From: DATAOG01 sp963753685
GTDB taxonomy: Bacteria > Pseudomonadota > Alphaproteobacteria > Geminicoccales > Geminicoccaceae
Length of the DNA stretch: 64,000 nt
Reading direction: 5' to 3'
Assembly: GCA_963753685.1 (NCBI GenBank)
Contig: CAVWDE010000001.1
Coordinates: forward strand, 62,001-126,000
The position numbers and the translations under genes are program-made. The notes under the pieces were generated by a model. That model was not told the origin of the DNA, did not search any database, and worked only from the letters and a program-made list of their open reading frames with translations. This document shows, in pieces, positions 52,373 through 61,596 of this stretch (the stretch's first letter is position 1; every line of letters begins with the position of its first letter).

Positions 52373-54175
52373 TCAGCTTTCCATCTTCAGCGCCGCGAGG
52401 AAGGCTTCCTGGGGGATCTCGACCTTGCCGACCTGGCGCATGCGTTTTTTCCCTTCTTTCTGCTTTTCCAACAGCTTGCGCTTGCGGGTGACGTCGCCGC
52501 CGTAGCATTTGGCGGTCACGTCCTTGCGGAACGGCTTGACCGTCTCGCGGGCGACGATCTTGCCGCCGATCGCGGCCTGGATCGCGACCTGGTACATCTG
52601 GCGCGGGATCAGCTCCTTGAGGCGCTGGCAGAGCGCCCGGCCGCGCGCCTCGGCCATGCTCCGGTGCACGATCAGCGCCAGGGAATCGACCGGATCGCCG
52701 TTGATCAGCACGGACAGTTTGACCAGCTCCGAGGGCGCGTAGCCGTCGAGCTGGTAGTCGAAGCTGGCGTAGCCGCGCGAGTAGGACTTGAGCCGGTCGT
52801 GGAAGTCGTAGACCACCTCGTTGAGCGGCAGCCGGTAGACCAGCATGGCGCGCTGGCCGACGTAGGTGAGCTCGACCTGCTCGCCGCGTTTTTCCGTACA
52901 AAGGGCGAGCACGGGTCCGAGATACTCGTCCGGGAGCAGGATCGTGGCCTTGATCCAGGGCTCCTCGACGTGGTCGATCTGGGTCGGATCGGGCATGTCG
53001 GCGGGGTTGTGCAGCTCCAGCTCGGTGCCGTCGGTCCGGTGCACCCGGTAGACGACCGAGGGTGCGGTCAGCACGAGGTCGAGGTCAAACTCGCGCGAGA
53101 GGCGCTCCTGGATGATCTCGAGATGCAGAAGCCCGAGAAAGCCGCAGCGGAAGCCGAAGCCGAGCGCTGTGGAACTCTCGGGGATGAACTCGAAGCTGGC
53201 ATCGTTGAGGCGCAGCTTGCCGAGCGAGTCGCGCAGGTCCTCGAAATCCGCGGCATCGGTCGGGAACATGCCGCAGAACACGACCGGCTGCGACGGCCGG
53301 AAGCCGGGCAGGGGTGCCGGCGCCGGCCGGCGGTCGTCGGTGATCGTGTCGCCGACGCGCGTGTCGCCGATGTCCTTGATGCTGGCGGTGATGAAGCCGA
53401 TCTCGCCCGGCCCGAGCGGCTCCTCGAGCTGCACCGCCTTGGGCGTGAACACGCCGACGCGGTCGACCTGGTGGACCGTGCCGGTGCCCATCATCCGGAT
53501 CTTCTGGCCCTTGGCGAGCGCGCCGTCCTTGACCCGCGCGAGGATCACGACGCCGAGGTAGGCATCGTACCAGCTGTCGACCAGGAGCGCCTTGAGCGGC
53601 CCGTCCGGCTCGCCTTTGGGCGGCGGCAGGCGCTTGACGATCGCCTCCAGCACATCGTCCACCCCCGCCCCGGTCTTGGCCGAGATCAGAAGCGCGTCCT
53701 CGGCATCGAGGCCGATGATGTCCTCGATCTGCTGCTTGACCCGCTCGGGCTCGGCCGCCGGCAGATCGATCTTGTTGAGCACCGGCACGATCTCGTGGTC
53801 GGCATCGATCGCCTGGTAGGCGTTGGCGAGCGTCTGCGCCTCGACGCCCTGGGTCGCATCGACCAGCAGCAGCGAGCCCTCGCAGGCGCGCAAAGATCGG
53901 CTGACCTCGTAGGCGAAGTCGACGTGGCCCGGCGTGTCGACCAGGTTCAGCTGATAGGTTTCTCCGTCTTTGGCCTGATAGGCCAGGCGGACGGTCTGCG
54001 CCTTGATCGTGATGCCGCGCTCGCGCTCGAGCTCCATGCTGTCGAGCACCTGGCTCTGCATCTCGCGCGCCTCGAGGCCGCCGCAACGCTCGATGATGCG
54101 ATCGGCGAGCGTCGACTTGCCGTGGTCGATGTGGGCGATGATCGCGAAGTTGCGAATCCGGGCGAGGTCGGTCAT
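52373..54175 (-). CDS. lepA: Elongation factor 4 (LepA)
   Basis: Ribosome-associated GTPase, 600 residues from ATG 54175 (MTDLARIRNFAIIAHIDHGK). GTPase motifs: AHIDHGKSTLADRI (G1), VDTPGHVDFAYEV (G3) and VLNKIDLPAAEPE (G4). LepA-specific C-terminal sequences: YGGDVTRKRKLLEKQKEGKKRMRQ and the final GKVEIPQEAFLAAL. A longer N-terminal extension is open but not conserved-looking. Located between the toxin-antitoxin pair and pheT on the same strand. Confidence 0.96.
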   Translation of the reverse strand: MTDLARIRNFAIIAHIDHGKSTLADRIIERCGGLEAREMQSQVLDSMELERERGITIKAQTVRLAYQAKDGETYQLNLVDTPGHVDFAYEVSRSLRACEGSLLLVDATQGVEAQTLANAYQAIDADHEIVPVLNKIDLPAAEPERVKQQIEDIIGLDAEDALLISAKTGAGVDDVLEAIVKRLPPPKGEPDGPLKALLVDSWYDAYLGVVILARVKDGALAKGQKIRMMGTGTVHQVDRVGVFTPKAVQLEEPLGPGEIGFITASIKDIGDTRVGDTITDDRRPAPAPLPGFRPSQPVVFCGMFPTDAADFEDLRDSLGKLRLNDASFEFIPESSTALGFGFRCGFLGLLHLEIIQERLSREFDLDLVLTAPSVVYRVHRTDGTELELHNPADMPDPTQIDHVEEPWIKATILLPDEYLGPVLALCTEKRGEQVELTYVGQRAMLVYRLPLNEVVYDFHDRLKSYSRGYASFDYQLDGYAPSELVKLSVLINGDPVDSLALIVHRSMAEARGRALCQRLKELIPRQMYQVAIQAAIGGKIVARETVKPFRKDVTAKCYGGDVTRKRKLLEKQKEGKKRMRQVGKVEIPQEAFLAALKMES

Positions 54176-54333
54176 CGAGGGTCGGTTTACCTCACGGTCG
54201 GCGGGCCATTTCGCGCGGCCCGGGCAGCGCCTGCCTGACAGCGATCGGGGCAAGCGGCGTCAAAACGTCATCCAACCTCGCCTGGAAGGCGGAACGGGCG
54301 GCTCGCTGCCCTATATAGGGATACCATCGCCCT

Positions 54334-54378
54334 CCAGCAGCGTGCTGCTGGCTTGAGCGCCGCCCCGTGGGGCGGCGC
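54334..54378. terminator. Two perfect tandem hairpins between pheT and lepA
   Basis: CCAGCAGC-gt-GCTGCTGG (54334-54351) and GCGCCGCCCC-gt-GGGGCGGCGC (54357-54378) are perfect inverted repeats with the same two-base centre, directly past the pheT stop. No U-tract follows, so termination is plausible but unproven. Confidence 0.4.
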
Positions 54379-54394
54379 TTGCCATTCCAGGCTC

Positions 54395-56797
54395 CTATTG
54401 CCGCAACACTGCGCCGGTCGCCTTGTTGGCGGCGCTCACGATCTTCCTCGCTACGGCCTCGATCTCGGCTTCGGTGAGGGTGTGATCCTGGGCCTGGAGG
54501 CGGACCGCGAGTGCCAGCGACTTCATGCCCGGGCCGAGCCCCGGACCCTCGTAGGCGTCGAACAGGGTGACCTCGCGGATCAGGGTCTTGTCGGCCGTGC
54601 GGACCGCCGCGAGCAGGCTCTCGGCCGCGACCTCGCCCGCGACCACGAAGGCGAAGTCGCGCTCGACCGGCGGGAAGGGCGACACCTTCAGCGGCACGCG
54701 CGAGCGGGTGGACTTGGCCCTGGGCTTGGGCAGGCGGTCCAGGAAGACCTCGAAGCCGACCGCGCGGCCGGTGATGTCGAGATCGCGCAAAAGGCCCGGG
54801 TGCAGCTCGCCGAACTCGGCCAGCACGGTCTGGGGCCCGAGCATCAGCCGGCCGCGCCGGCCGGGGTGATAGTGGCCGGGCCCGTCGGCGGTCACCCGGA
54901 GCGCGTCGGTGTTGAGCCTGCAGCTGGCGAGCAGGGCCTGGGCGTCGGCGCGCGCGTCGAACACATCGACCGGCCGCGGCGCCTCGGCCCAGTGCCGCTC
55001 GTGGGTCTGGCCGACCCGGATGCCGCCGGCCGCGACCTCCTGCTCGCCCGGCTGCGCGCCGAAGAAGCGCGGGCCGACCTCGAACAGGCCGAGGTTGTCC
55101 AGGCCGCGGCTCTGATTGCGCGCGGCGGCGCTCAAAAGGTTGGGCAGGACGCTCGGCCGCAGCACCGAAAGCTCGGCGTTGATCGGGTTGCGCAGGCGCA
55201 CGCCGTCACCGCCGAAGCGGCGCGCGAGCTCGGGCGCGGCGAACGACCAGGTGACCGCCTCGGCGAGGCCGCGCGCCGCCAGCGCCCGGCGCGCGCCCGC
55301 GCGCAGGCGCTGCTCGGGGCTCAGCGCCGGATGGCCGACCGCCTCGGTCCGGCGCACCGGCATCGGCGGCACCCGGTCATAGCCGTGCAGCCGCACCAGC
55401 TCCTCGACCACGTCGGCTTCCATGGTGACGTCGTGGCGCCAGGACGGCGGCGCCAGCTGGAGGACGCCATCCTCGACCCACTCGGTGCCGAACCCGAGTG
55501 CCTGCAGGTGGCCCTCGATCACAGCACCATGCAGGGCGACGCCGGCCAGGCGCTCGAGCTGCTGCATGCGGAAGCGGAACGGCGCGCGCGGCCCAGGAAC
55601 CGCGCCGGCGACGATCGGGTGGCTCGCCCGGCCACCGCAGAGCTCCAGGATCAGCCGGGTCGCATACTCGATGCCGGGCAAGACCATGCCCGGGTCGACG
55701 CCGCGCTCGAAGCGCGCGCGCGCGTCGCTCTCGATGCTGAGCCTCCGGCCGGTGAGCGCCGTCCGCAAGGGGTCGAACAGCGCCGCCTCGAGCACGACCT
55801 CGGTGGTGTCGGCGGTGCAGCCGGTGCTCTCGCCGCCCATGATGCCGCCGAGGCTGATCGCGCCCGAGGCGTCGGCGATCACGGTCATGTCCGGCTCGAG
55901 CCGGTAGGTTTTCCCGTCCAGCGCCACCAGGGCCTCGCCCGGGCGGGCAAAGCGCAGGCTGAGGTTGCCGGAGAGCTTGCCGGCGTCGAACACGTGCAGC
56001 GGCCGGCCGAGATCGAAGGTCACGAGGTTGGTGATGTCGACCAGGGTCGAGATCGGCCGCAGACCGATCGCGGCGAGGCGCGCCTGCAGCCAGGCCGGGC
56101 TCGGCCCGTTGCGGACGCCGCGCAAGACCCGGCCGACGAACAGCGGGCAAGCCGCCTCGTCGCCTGCTGGAAAGTCCAGCGTGATCTCGAGCGATGCATC
56201 GAATTCGCTCGCTACCGGACTGAAATCACGCGGCTTCAGGGTTCCGAGACCGGCCGCGGCGAGCTCCCGGGCGATCCCCAGGACGCCGAAGCAGTCGCCG
56301 CGGTTCGGGGTCACCGCGACGTCGATCACCGGGCCCTCGATGTGGATTACGTCGCTCGCCGGCCGGCCGACCGGCGCATCCGGCGCCAGCTCGATGATGC
56401 CGTCCTGGTCCTCGCCGAGCAGCAGTTCCTTGGCCGAGCACAGCATGCCGTTGCTGTCGACGCCCCGGATGCGGGCCCGCTTGAGCGCCTGGCCGGTCGC
56501 CGGGATCACCACGCCGACCGGGGCGAACACCGCCTTCATGCCGGCATGGACGTTGGGCGCGCCGCACACCACCTCGGTGAGCTCGCTACCGGTGTCGACC
56601 CGGCAGAGGCTGAGGCGCTCGGCGTCGGGATGGCGGCGGACCTCGGTCACCAGCGCGACCTTGAAGGGCGTGAGGTCGGCGCCCCGGCTCTCGACGCCCT
56701 CGACCTCGAAGCCGAGCATCGTGAGCTTGGCCACGATCTCCTCGAGGCGCGCATCGGTCTCGAGCTGCTCAAGCAGCCACGGCAGGGTGAACTTCAT
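54395..56797 (-). CDS. pheT: Phenylalanyl-tRNA synthetase beta subunit
   Basis: Beta subunit of the alpha2-beta2 synthetase, 800 residues, full family length. Domain order: an EMAP-like tRNA-binding fold (VALVTEVRRHPDAERLSLCRV), B3/B4 editing domain (VDITNLVTFDLGRPLHVFDA), B5 (LERLAGVALHGAV), catalytic-like core (NPINAELSVLRPSVLPNLL) and a C-terminal anticodon-binding FDX-ACB domain (VSPFPPVERDFAFVV). Start overlaps the pheS stop by four bases. Confidence 0.97.
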   Translation of the reverse strand: MKFTLPWLLEQLETDARLEEIVAKLTMLGFEVEGVESRGADLTPFKVALVTEVRRHPDAERLSLCRVDTGSELTEVVCGAPNVHAGMKAVFAPVGVVIPATGQALKRARIRGVDSNGMLCSAKELLLGEDQDGIIELAPDAPVGRPASDVIHIEGPVIDVAVTPNRGDCFGVLGIARELAAAGLGTLKPRDFSPVASEFDASLEITLDFPAGDEAACPLFVGRVLRGVRNGPSPAWLQARLAAIGLRPISTLVDITNLVTFDLGRPLHVFDAGKLSGNLSLRFARPGEALVALDGKTYRLEPDMTVIADASGAISLGGIMGGESTGCTADTTEVVLEAALFDPLRTALTGRRLSIESDARARFERGVDPGMVLPGIEYATRLILELCGGRASHPIVAGAVPGPRAPFRFRMQQLERLAGVALHGAVIEGHLQALGFGTEWVEDGVLQLAPPSWRHDVTMEADVVEELVRLHGYDRVPPMPVRRTEAVGHPALSPEQRLRAGARRALAARGLAEAVTWSFAAPELARRFGGDGVRLRNPINAELSVLRPSVLPNLLSAAARNQSRGLDNLGLFEVGPRFFGAQPGEQEVAAGGIRVGQTHERHWAEAPRPVDVFDARADAQALLASCRLNTDALRVTADGPGHYHPGRRGRLMLGPQTVLAEFGELHPGLLRDLDITGRAVGFEVFLDRLPKPRAKSTRSRVPLKVSPFPPVERDFAFVVAGEVAAESLLAAVRTADKTLIREVTLFDAYEGPGLGPGMKSLALAVRLQAQDHTLTEAEIEAVARKIVSAANKATGAVLRQ

Positions 56798-57888
56798 CGC
56801 GACAGTCCGCCATGGGTGGTCGGCACATCGAGCGCCGGGAAGCCGTAGTGGCGGAGCCAGCGCAGGTCGGCCTCGAAGAAGGTGCGCAGGTCCGGGATGC
56901 CGTATTTCAGCATCGCCACGCGATCGATCCCCATGCCGAAGGCGAAGCCCTGCCAGACTTCTGGGTCGACCTTGACCGCGCGCAGCACGTTCGGGTGGAC
57001 CATGCCGCAGCCCAGGATCTCGAGCCAGTCGTCGCCCTCGCCGACGATCAGCTCGCCGGCGCTCCGGCGGCAGCCGATGTCCATCTCCGCCGACGGCTCG
57101 GTGAACGGGAAGTAGCTCGGCCGGAAGCGCACCGGCACGTCGTCGCGCTCGAAGAACGCGCGCACGAAGTCGGTGAGGCAGCCCTTGAGATGGCCCATGT
57201 GGGTGCGCCGGTCGATCATCAGGCCCTCGACCTGATGGAACATCGGGGTGTGGGTCATGTCGGAGTCGCAGCGGTAGGTGCGCCCGGGGGCGATGATCCG
57301 ATAGGGCGGCGGGCCGGCCAGCATGGTCCGGATCTGGACCGGGCTGGTGTGGGTGCGCAGGACCAGCGGCCGGCCGTCCTGCTCGGCCTCGAGGTAGAAG
57401 GTGTCCATCATCTGGCGCGCCGGATGCTCGGCCGGGATGTTGAGCGCGCCGAAATTGTTGAAGTCGTTCTCGACGTCCGGCCCTTCGGCGACCGCGAAGC
57501 CCATCTCGGCGAAGATCGCGGTGATCTCCTCGGTGACCTGGCTGACGGGATGCACCCGGCCCTCGGGCGACGGCCGCGCCGGCAAGGTGACGTCGACCCG
57601 CTCGGCCAGCAGCTGGGCATCGAGGGCGGTGGTCTCGAGGGTCGCCTTGCGCTGGGCGATCGCGTCGGCCACCGCCTGCTTCAGCTGGTTGTAGCGTTGG
57701 CCGGCGTCGCGCCGCGCCTCCGGATCGAGTTCGGCCAGGCTCCTGGTCAGGCCGGTGATCCGCCCCTTGCGACCGAGGGCGCCGACCCGGACCTCCTCCA
57801 GCGCCTGCAGATCGGGCGCCTCCGCAACCTCGGCCAGCAGCACCTGCTCGAGGCGATCGACGTCAACATCCAAAAAGTCCGCTTCCAT
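56794..57888 (-). CDS. pheS: Phenylalanyl-tRNA synthetase alpha subunit
   Basis: Catalytic subunit, 364 residues: an N-terminal coiled coil (about residues 1-90), then class II core motifs: DTFYLEAEQDGRPLVLRTHTSPVQIRTM, motif 2 region GRTYRCDSDMTHTPMFHQVEG, and motif 3 GFAFGMGIDRVAMLKYGIPD. ATG 57888 is preceded by ggagcag. pheS and pheT are translationally coupled; a terminator-like hairpin lies between rplT and pheS. Confidence 0.97.
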   Translation of the reverse strand: MEADFLDVDVDRLEQVLLAEVAEAPDLQALEEVRVGALGRKGRITGLTRSLAELDPEARRDAGQRYNQLKQAVADAIAQRKATLETTALDAQLLAERVDVTLPARPSPEGRVHPVSQVTEEITAIFAEMGFAVAEGPDVENDFNNFGALNIPAEHPARQMMDTFYLEAEQDGRPLVLRTHTSPVQIRTMLAGPPPYRIIAPGRTYRCDSDMTHTPMFHQVEGLMIDRRTHMGHLKGCLTDFVRAFFERDDVPVRFRPSYFPFTEPSAEMDIGCRRSAGELIVGEGDDWLEILGCGMVHPNVLRAVKVDPEVWQGFAFGMGIDRVAMLKYGIPDLRTFFEADLRWLRHYGFPALDVPTTHGGLSR

Positions 57889-57912
57889 ATGCCTGCTCCG
57901 GGCCGGTCCAGC

Positions 57913-57937
57913 AAAAAAGGGGCCTCCCGGCCCCTTT
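57913..57937 (-). terminator. Rho-independent terminator or attenuator between rplT and pheS
   Basis: On the minus strand GGGGCC-ggga-GGCCCC (57919-57934) is followed by a run of six T (57913-57918) and flanked by matching A/T bases. The structure is a textbook intrinsic terminator. It lies between the rplT stop and the pheS start, so it ends the ribosomal operon or attenuates pheST. No Phe-rich leader peptide is seen. Confidence 0.8.
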
Positions 57938-57960
57938 CGCGCCCGCGGGACCTGGTCCCA

Positions 57961-58320
57961 TCACCCGCCGAGCGCGACCTGGGCCTGTTTGGCGAGACTG
58001 GCGAAGCCCGCCTGATCGCGCACCGCGACGTCCGCCAGGACCTTGCGGTCGATCTCGATGCCGGCGCTCTTGAGGCCGTGCATCAGCCGGCCGTAGGTCA
58101 GTCCCTGCTCGCGCGCCGCGGCGTTGATCCGTTGGATCCACAGCGCGCGGAAGTCGCGCTTGCGGTTGCGTCGGTCGCGATAGGCGTACTGCAGCGCCTT
58201 CTCGACCCGCTCGAGCGCCAGGCGATAGCAGTTGTTGTTGCGCCCGCGGTAGCCCTTGGCCTGCGCCAGCACCTTCTTGTGGCGCGCCTTGGCCGTTACC
58301 CCGCGCTTGATCCGTGCCAT
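57961..58320 (-). CDS. rplT: 50S ribosomal protein L20
   Basis: 119-residue L20, full length: MARIKRGVTAKARHKKVLAQAKGYRGRNNN and FRALWIQRINAAAREQGLTY are diagnostic. L20 binds 23S rRNA during assembly and in several bacteria represses its own operon. Downstream of rpmI by 25 bases. Confidence 0.97.
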   Translation of the reverse strand: MARIKRGVTAKARHKKVLAQAKGYRGRNNNCYRLALERVEKALQYAYRDRRNRKRDFRALWIQRINAAAREQGLTYGRLMHGLKSAGIEIDRKVLADVAVRDQAGFASLAKQAQVALGG

Positions 58321-58345
58321 GAGGACTCTTTCTCCCGTCCGACCC

Positions 58346-58555
58346 TTAGCCGTAAGGCAGCATGCGCCGCACCATCTTGACGTCGGCGTCCGCGACCAGG
58401 GTCGACCCGCGCGTTCCGACCTTGGCCTTTTGCGACTTGACGCTCAGGTAGTGGCGATGATGGGCGTGCTGGCGCACCGGCTTGCCCGTGCCGGTGAAAC
58501 GGAAGCGCTTGGCCGCGGCGCGCTTGGACTTGAGCTTCGACATCGACATCGACAA
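58346..58555 (-). CDS. rpmI: 50S ribosomal protein L35
   Basis: L35, 65-69 residues: SKLKSKRAAAKRFRFTGTGK and RQHAHHRHYL are typical. Three in-frame ATGs (58555, 58549, 58543) form an ATGTCG repeat. The first has ggag nine bases upstream and is used; the family N-terminus aligns with the third. infC, usually upstream in this operon, is not present; an oxidoreductase gene lies there in the opposite direction. Confidence 0.95.
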   Translation of the reverse strand: MSMSMSKLKSKRAAAKRFRFTGTGKPVRQHAHHRHYLSVKSQKAKVGTRGSTLVADADVKMVRRMLPYG

Positions 58556-58608
58556 CGACTCCGCTCTCCGAGCCCGGCCGATTGCGGGGGCCAGCCGGAA
58601 GCTTGCGC

Positions 58609-58637
58609 CTTATAATGGAGGATGCCACAGCTCGCAA
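58609..58637 (-). promoter_or_regulatory. Probable promoter of rpmI-rplT
   Basis: On the minus strand TTGCGA (plus 58632-58637), a 17-base spacer and TATAAG (plus 58609-58614) match a sigma70 promoter, about 50 bases before the rpmI start. It would let rpmI-rplT be transcribed without infC. Confidence 0.6.
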
Positions 58638-58691
58638 CCACCGAACATGAGCCGCGCGAGGCCGCGCCCGGGGAATGCAGGGAGGGACGCC

Positions 58692-59870
58692 ATGAACACG
58701 ACGATCGCGCGCCTCGGACGCCGGCTGCGGCTGGGCGTGGTCGGCGGCGGGCCTGGCTCGTTCATCGGCCCGGTGCACCGGGCGGCCGCCCGCCTCGACG
58801 ACCACTATGAGGTGGTGGCCGCGGCGCTGAGCCGCAACCCGGAGCGCGCGCGCGCCGCGGCCAGGGAGCTCGGCATCGCCCCGGAGCGGGCCTATGGCGA
58901 CCATGCCGAGCTGATCGCGAAGGAGGCCGCGCGCCAGGACGGCATCGACGTGCTCGCGATCATGACCCCGAACGCCGAGCACTACCTGGCCGCGCGCGCA
59001 GCACTCGAGGCCGGGCTGGACGTGATCTGCGACAAGCCGCTGACCACGACGCTCACCGATGCGCAGGATCTGGTGCGGCTTGCCCGGGCGAGTGGCCTCG
59101 TCTTCTGCGTCACCTTCAACTACACGGGCTATCCCCTGGTCCGGCACGCGCGGGCGATGGTCCGGGGCGGCGCCCTCGGCGCCATCCGGCAGGTCCACGT
59201 CGAGTACATCCAGAGCCACCTCGCCAGGCCCACCGAAGCGGATCAGAATCCGGCGGCCAACTGGCGCTTCGATCCGGTGCAGGGCAGCGCGTCGCTGGTG
59301 CTGGGCGACATCGGCAGCCACGCCCAGCACCTCGCCACGTTCATCACCGGGCAGGAGCTGAACGCCGTCGCGGCCGAGCTCGGCAGCGCCATCCCGGGCC
59401 GCAAGATCGCCGATTTCGCGCACCTTCTGCTGCGCTTCGAGGGCGGCGCGCGCGGCTCGATGTGGGTCACCAACTCGGCCGCCGGCGCCGAGCACGGCCT
59501 GCACATCCGGGTGTTCGGCGAGCAGGGCGGCCTGGAATGGCAGCAGGAGGAGCCGAACCATCTGCTGTACCGGCCGCTCGACGGTTTTCCCCAACTCCTG
59601 ACCCGCGGCCGGCCGGGGCTCAGCGCCAGCGCCGAGCGCGCGACGCGGGTGGCGCTCGGCCATCCCGAGGGCTATTTCGAGGCGTTCGCCAATCTCTACG
59701 CCGATGCCGCCGAGGCGATCGTCGCCCGCCGGACCGGGCAGCCGCCCGACCCGCTCGCGCTCGAATTTCCGACGGTGCTGGATGGCGCGCGGAGCGTCCG
59801 GTTCGTCCAGGCGGCGCTCGAATCCAGCCAGGCGGACGGCCGCTGGACGGACTGCCGGCTCGGCCCCTAG
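58692..59870 (+). CDS. Gfo/Idh/MocA-family oxidoreductase
   Basis: NAD(P)-dependent sugar or inositol-type dehydrogenase family, 392 residues from ATG 58692 after ggaggga. The Rossmann motif LRLGVVGGGPGSFIGPVHRA opens the protein. The family CDKPLTTTLTDAQDLVRLAR (E/CKP motif) supplies the catalytic Lys, and GDIGSHAQHLATFITG the His. Substrate unknown. Divergent from the ribosomal-protein promoter. Confidence 0.9.
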   Translation: MNTTIARLGRRLRLGVVGGGPGSFIGPVHRAAARLDDHYEVVAAALSRNPERARAAARELGIAPERAYGDHAELIAKEAARQDGIDVLAIMTPNAEHYLAARAALEAGLDVICDKPLTTTLTDAQDLVRLARASGLVFCVTFNYTGYPLVRHARAMVRGGALGAIRQVHVEYIQSHLARPTEADQNPAANWRFDPVQGSASLVLGDIGSHAQHLATFITGQELNAVAAELGSAIPGRKIADFAHLLLRFEGGARGSMWVTNSAAGAEHGLHIRVFGEQGGLEWQQEEPNHLLYRPLDGFPQLLTRGRPGLSASAERATRVALGHPEGYFEAFANLYADAAEAIVARRTGQPPDPLALEFPTVLDGARSVRFVQAALESSQADGRWTDCRLGP

Positions 59871-59944
59871 GCCGAGACTGGAGCGAGTATCGTTTGAACG
59901 CGTGCTCTGATCCTCGCGCCGATCCCAAGCCGCTGGAGTCTGCG

Positions 59945-60661
59945 ATGAAGTCTCTCGGCCCTGCGATGAGCCTGCTGCTCGCTCTGGCGACGGTCGCCGG
60001 CTGCCTGCCGAGCGGCGGCACGACGCATCGGAGCTTCGTGGGCGATGAGCAGATCCCTCGTCCCGAGCGCATCATCGTCTACGACTTTGCGGCGACACCT
60101 GCGGACATCCCGGCCGACGCCGCGGTCGCCGGCCACTACGAGGAGCGCGCCACGCCGCAGACGGCCCGGGAAATCGAGCTTGGCCGCCGGCTGGGCGATC
60201 GCGTCGCGGCGCAGCTCGTGAGCGACATCGGGACGATGGGCCTGAGCGCCGAGCGCGCCGGCGGCGCTTCGCCACCGCAGCCGGGCGATCTGGTGATCCG
60301 AGGCGAGTTCGTCGCCATCGACGAGGGCAACCGCGCCAAGCGTATGCTGATCGGGTTCGGTGCCGGCGCGGCGAACCTCAAGACGTTCGTCGAGGTCTAT
60401 CAGGTCACGGCAACCGGGCTGCGGCCGCTCGGCTCGGGCGAGGTCGAGGCGGCCGGCGCGATCATGCCGGGCCTGTTGCTCCCGGTTTCGTTCGGTGCGG
60501 CCACGAGCAACCTCGCTGCCGCCGCGGCGGTCGGCGGTGGCGTGGCCGTCGGCACGGAGGTGTTCCTACCCTCGAGCATCGACCGCGCGGGCGAACAGAC
60601 CGCCGACGAGATCAGCAAGGTGCTAGGCGAAGCCTTCAAGCGGCGCGGCTGGATCGCCTAG
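59945..60661 (+). CDS. DUF4410-type lipoprotein
   Basis: 238-residue predicted lipoprotein: a signal peptide with lipobox ATVAGC (Cys about residue 20), then the DUF4410 pattern RPERIIVYDFAATPADIPAD, RLGDRVAAQLVSDI, DLVIRGEFVAIDEGNRAKRM and the Gly-rich LIGFGAGAANLKTFVEVYQV. The C-terminal half holds Ala/Gly stretches likely to pack in or on the envelope. Function unknown. Confidence 0.8.
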   Translation: MKSLGPAMSLLLALATVAGCLPSGGTTHRSFVGDEQIPRPERIIVYDFAATPADIPADAAVAGHYEERATPQTAREIELGRRLGDRVAAQLVSDIGTMGLSAERAGGASPPQPGDLVIRGEFVAIDEGNRAKRMLIGFGAGAANLKTFVEVYQVTATGLRPLGSGEVEAAGAIMPGLLLPVSFGAATSNLAAAAAVGGGVAVGTEVFLPSSIDRAGEQTADEISKVLGEAFKRRGWIA

Positions 60662-60751
60662 CCAGCGCGAGCGGGCGATCGCCGGTCGCCCCGGCTGCCG
60701 CTGGACCGACCGCCGGCTGAACTCTTGAGGTCAACTGGAAAAAATCACATT

Positions 60752-61504
60752 ATGGCAAAGCGTTATGCCTTTCTCCTAAAGAGAGCGCTCACTGACCCCT
60801 GGCTGCTTTGCTGGCTGCTTGGTCTGGTTGCCGGCAATGTCCTGCTGATCGTCCTGGACGCCGCCCACTACTTCTGCGTGCGCCGCGGGCTGGACGCCTG
60901 GCCGTGCGATCCGCGCTTCTCGATGGAATCCAACGTCGGCGTCGCGCAGCTGTTCAGCTCCGCCCAGACGCTGCTGCTGATCGGCCTCCTGGTCCATCTC
61001 GCGCGCCAGACGCGCGAGGCCATCTATCTGGCCTTCGGCGCGATCTACGTGTTCGTCCTGGTCGACGATGCCGTCGGCGTCAACCAGGTGCTGGGCGGGT
61101 TCCTGGTGCCGGCGCTCGGGCTCGTCGACCTGCCGCGCGTCAAGGCGGAGAGCCTGGGCGAGATAATGGTTTATGGCTTGGTCGCGGTGCCGCTGCTCGG
61201 CATGGTTGCGGTGGCCTGGGCCAGGGGCGCGCCCCAGCATCGGGCGGCGGGCGTCGGCTTCCTGCTGCTGCTCGCCCTGCTGGCCTTCTTTGCGATCGTC
61301 ATGGACCTGGTCCATCTCGCCTTCATCAACTCCTTCCACCACTCGCTGCTCGTGCTGGAGGTGGTCGAGGAGGGCGGCGAGTCGCTGACCGAGAGCCTGA
61401 CCCTCCTGCTGGCGTTGACGTTGGTCCGGAGCTCGTCCTGGACCTCAGCGTCGACGCCCTCATGGCGGACCGAGGCGGTTCCGCGCTCAAGTGGCATGAC
61501 CTGA
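60752..61504 (+). CDS. Hypothetical multi-pass membrane protein
   Basis: About 250 residues with at least six hydrophobic segments, for example CWLLGLVAGNVLLIVLDAAH, AIYLAFGAIYVFVLVDDAVG, YGLVAVPLLGMVAVAWARGA and GFLLLLALLAFFAIVMDLVH. Acidic residues in membrane segments (DDAVG, MDLVH) and FHHSLLVLEVVEEGGES hint at metal or proton handling, but I recognise no family. The C-terminal tail after LALTLVRSS looks unlike the rest and could reflect a frameshift. ATG 60752 chosen. Confidence 0.6.
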   Translation: MAKRYAFLLKRALTDPWLLCWLLGLVAGNVLLIVLDAAHYFCVRRGLDAWPCDPRFSMESNVGVAQLFSSAQTLLLIGLLVHLARQTREAIYLAFGAIYVFVLVDDAVGVNQVLGGFLVPALGLVDLPRVKAESLGEIMVYGLVAVPLLGMVAVAWARGAPQHRAAGVGFLLLLALLAFFAIVMDLVHLAFINSFHHSLLVLEVVEEGGESLTESLTLLLALTLVRSSSWTSASTPSWRTEAVPRSSGMT

Positions 61505-61596
61505 CGTCGGCAAGGAGGCCGGCGCGGCGAGCCAAGAAGCGCGACCGGGTCGCGGAGCGCACCGGCGGCGGCGCGCCCTCGCCCGGCTGCCGCCGA

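Noticed and set aside
54353..58380. Long plus-strand frames across pheT, pheS and rplT
   Set aside because: Antisense shadows of well-identified synthetase and ribosomal genes.
58611..58616. Perfect TATAAT on the plus strand as promoter for the oxidoreductase
   Set aside because: No acceptable -35 at 16-18 bases; the overlapping minus-strand promoter for rpmI fits better.
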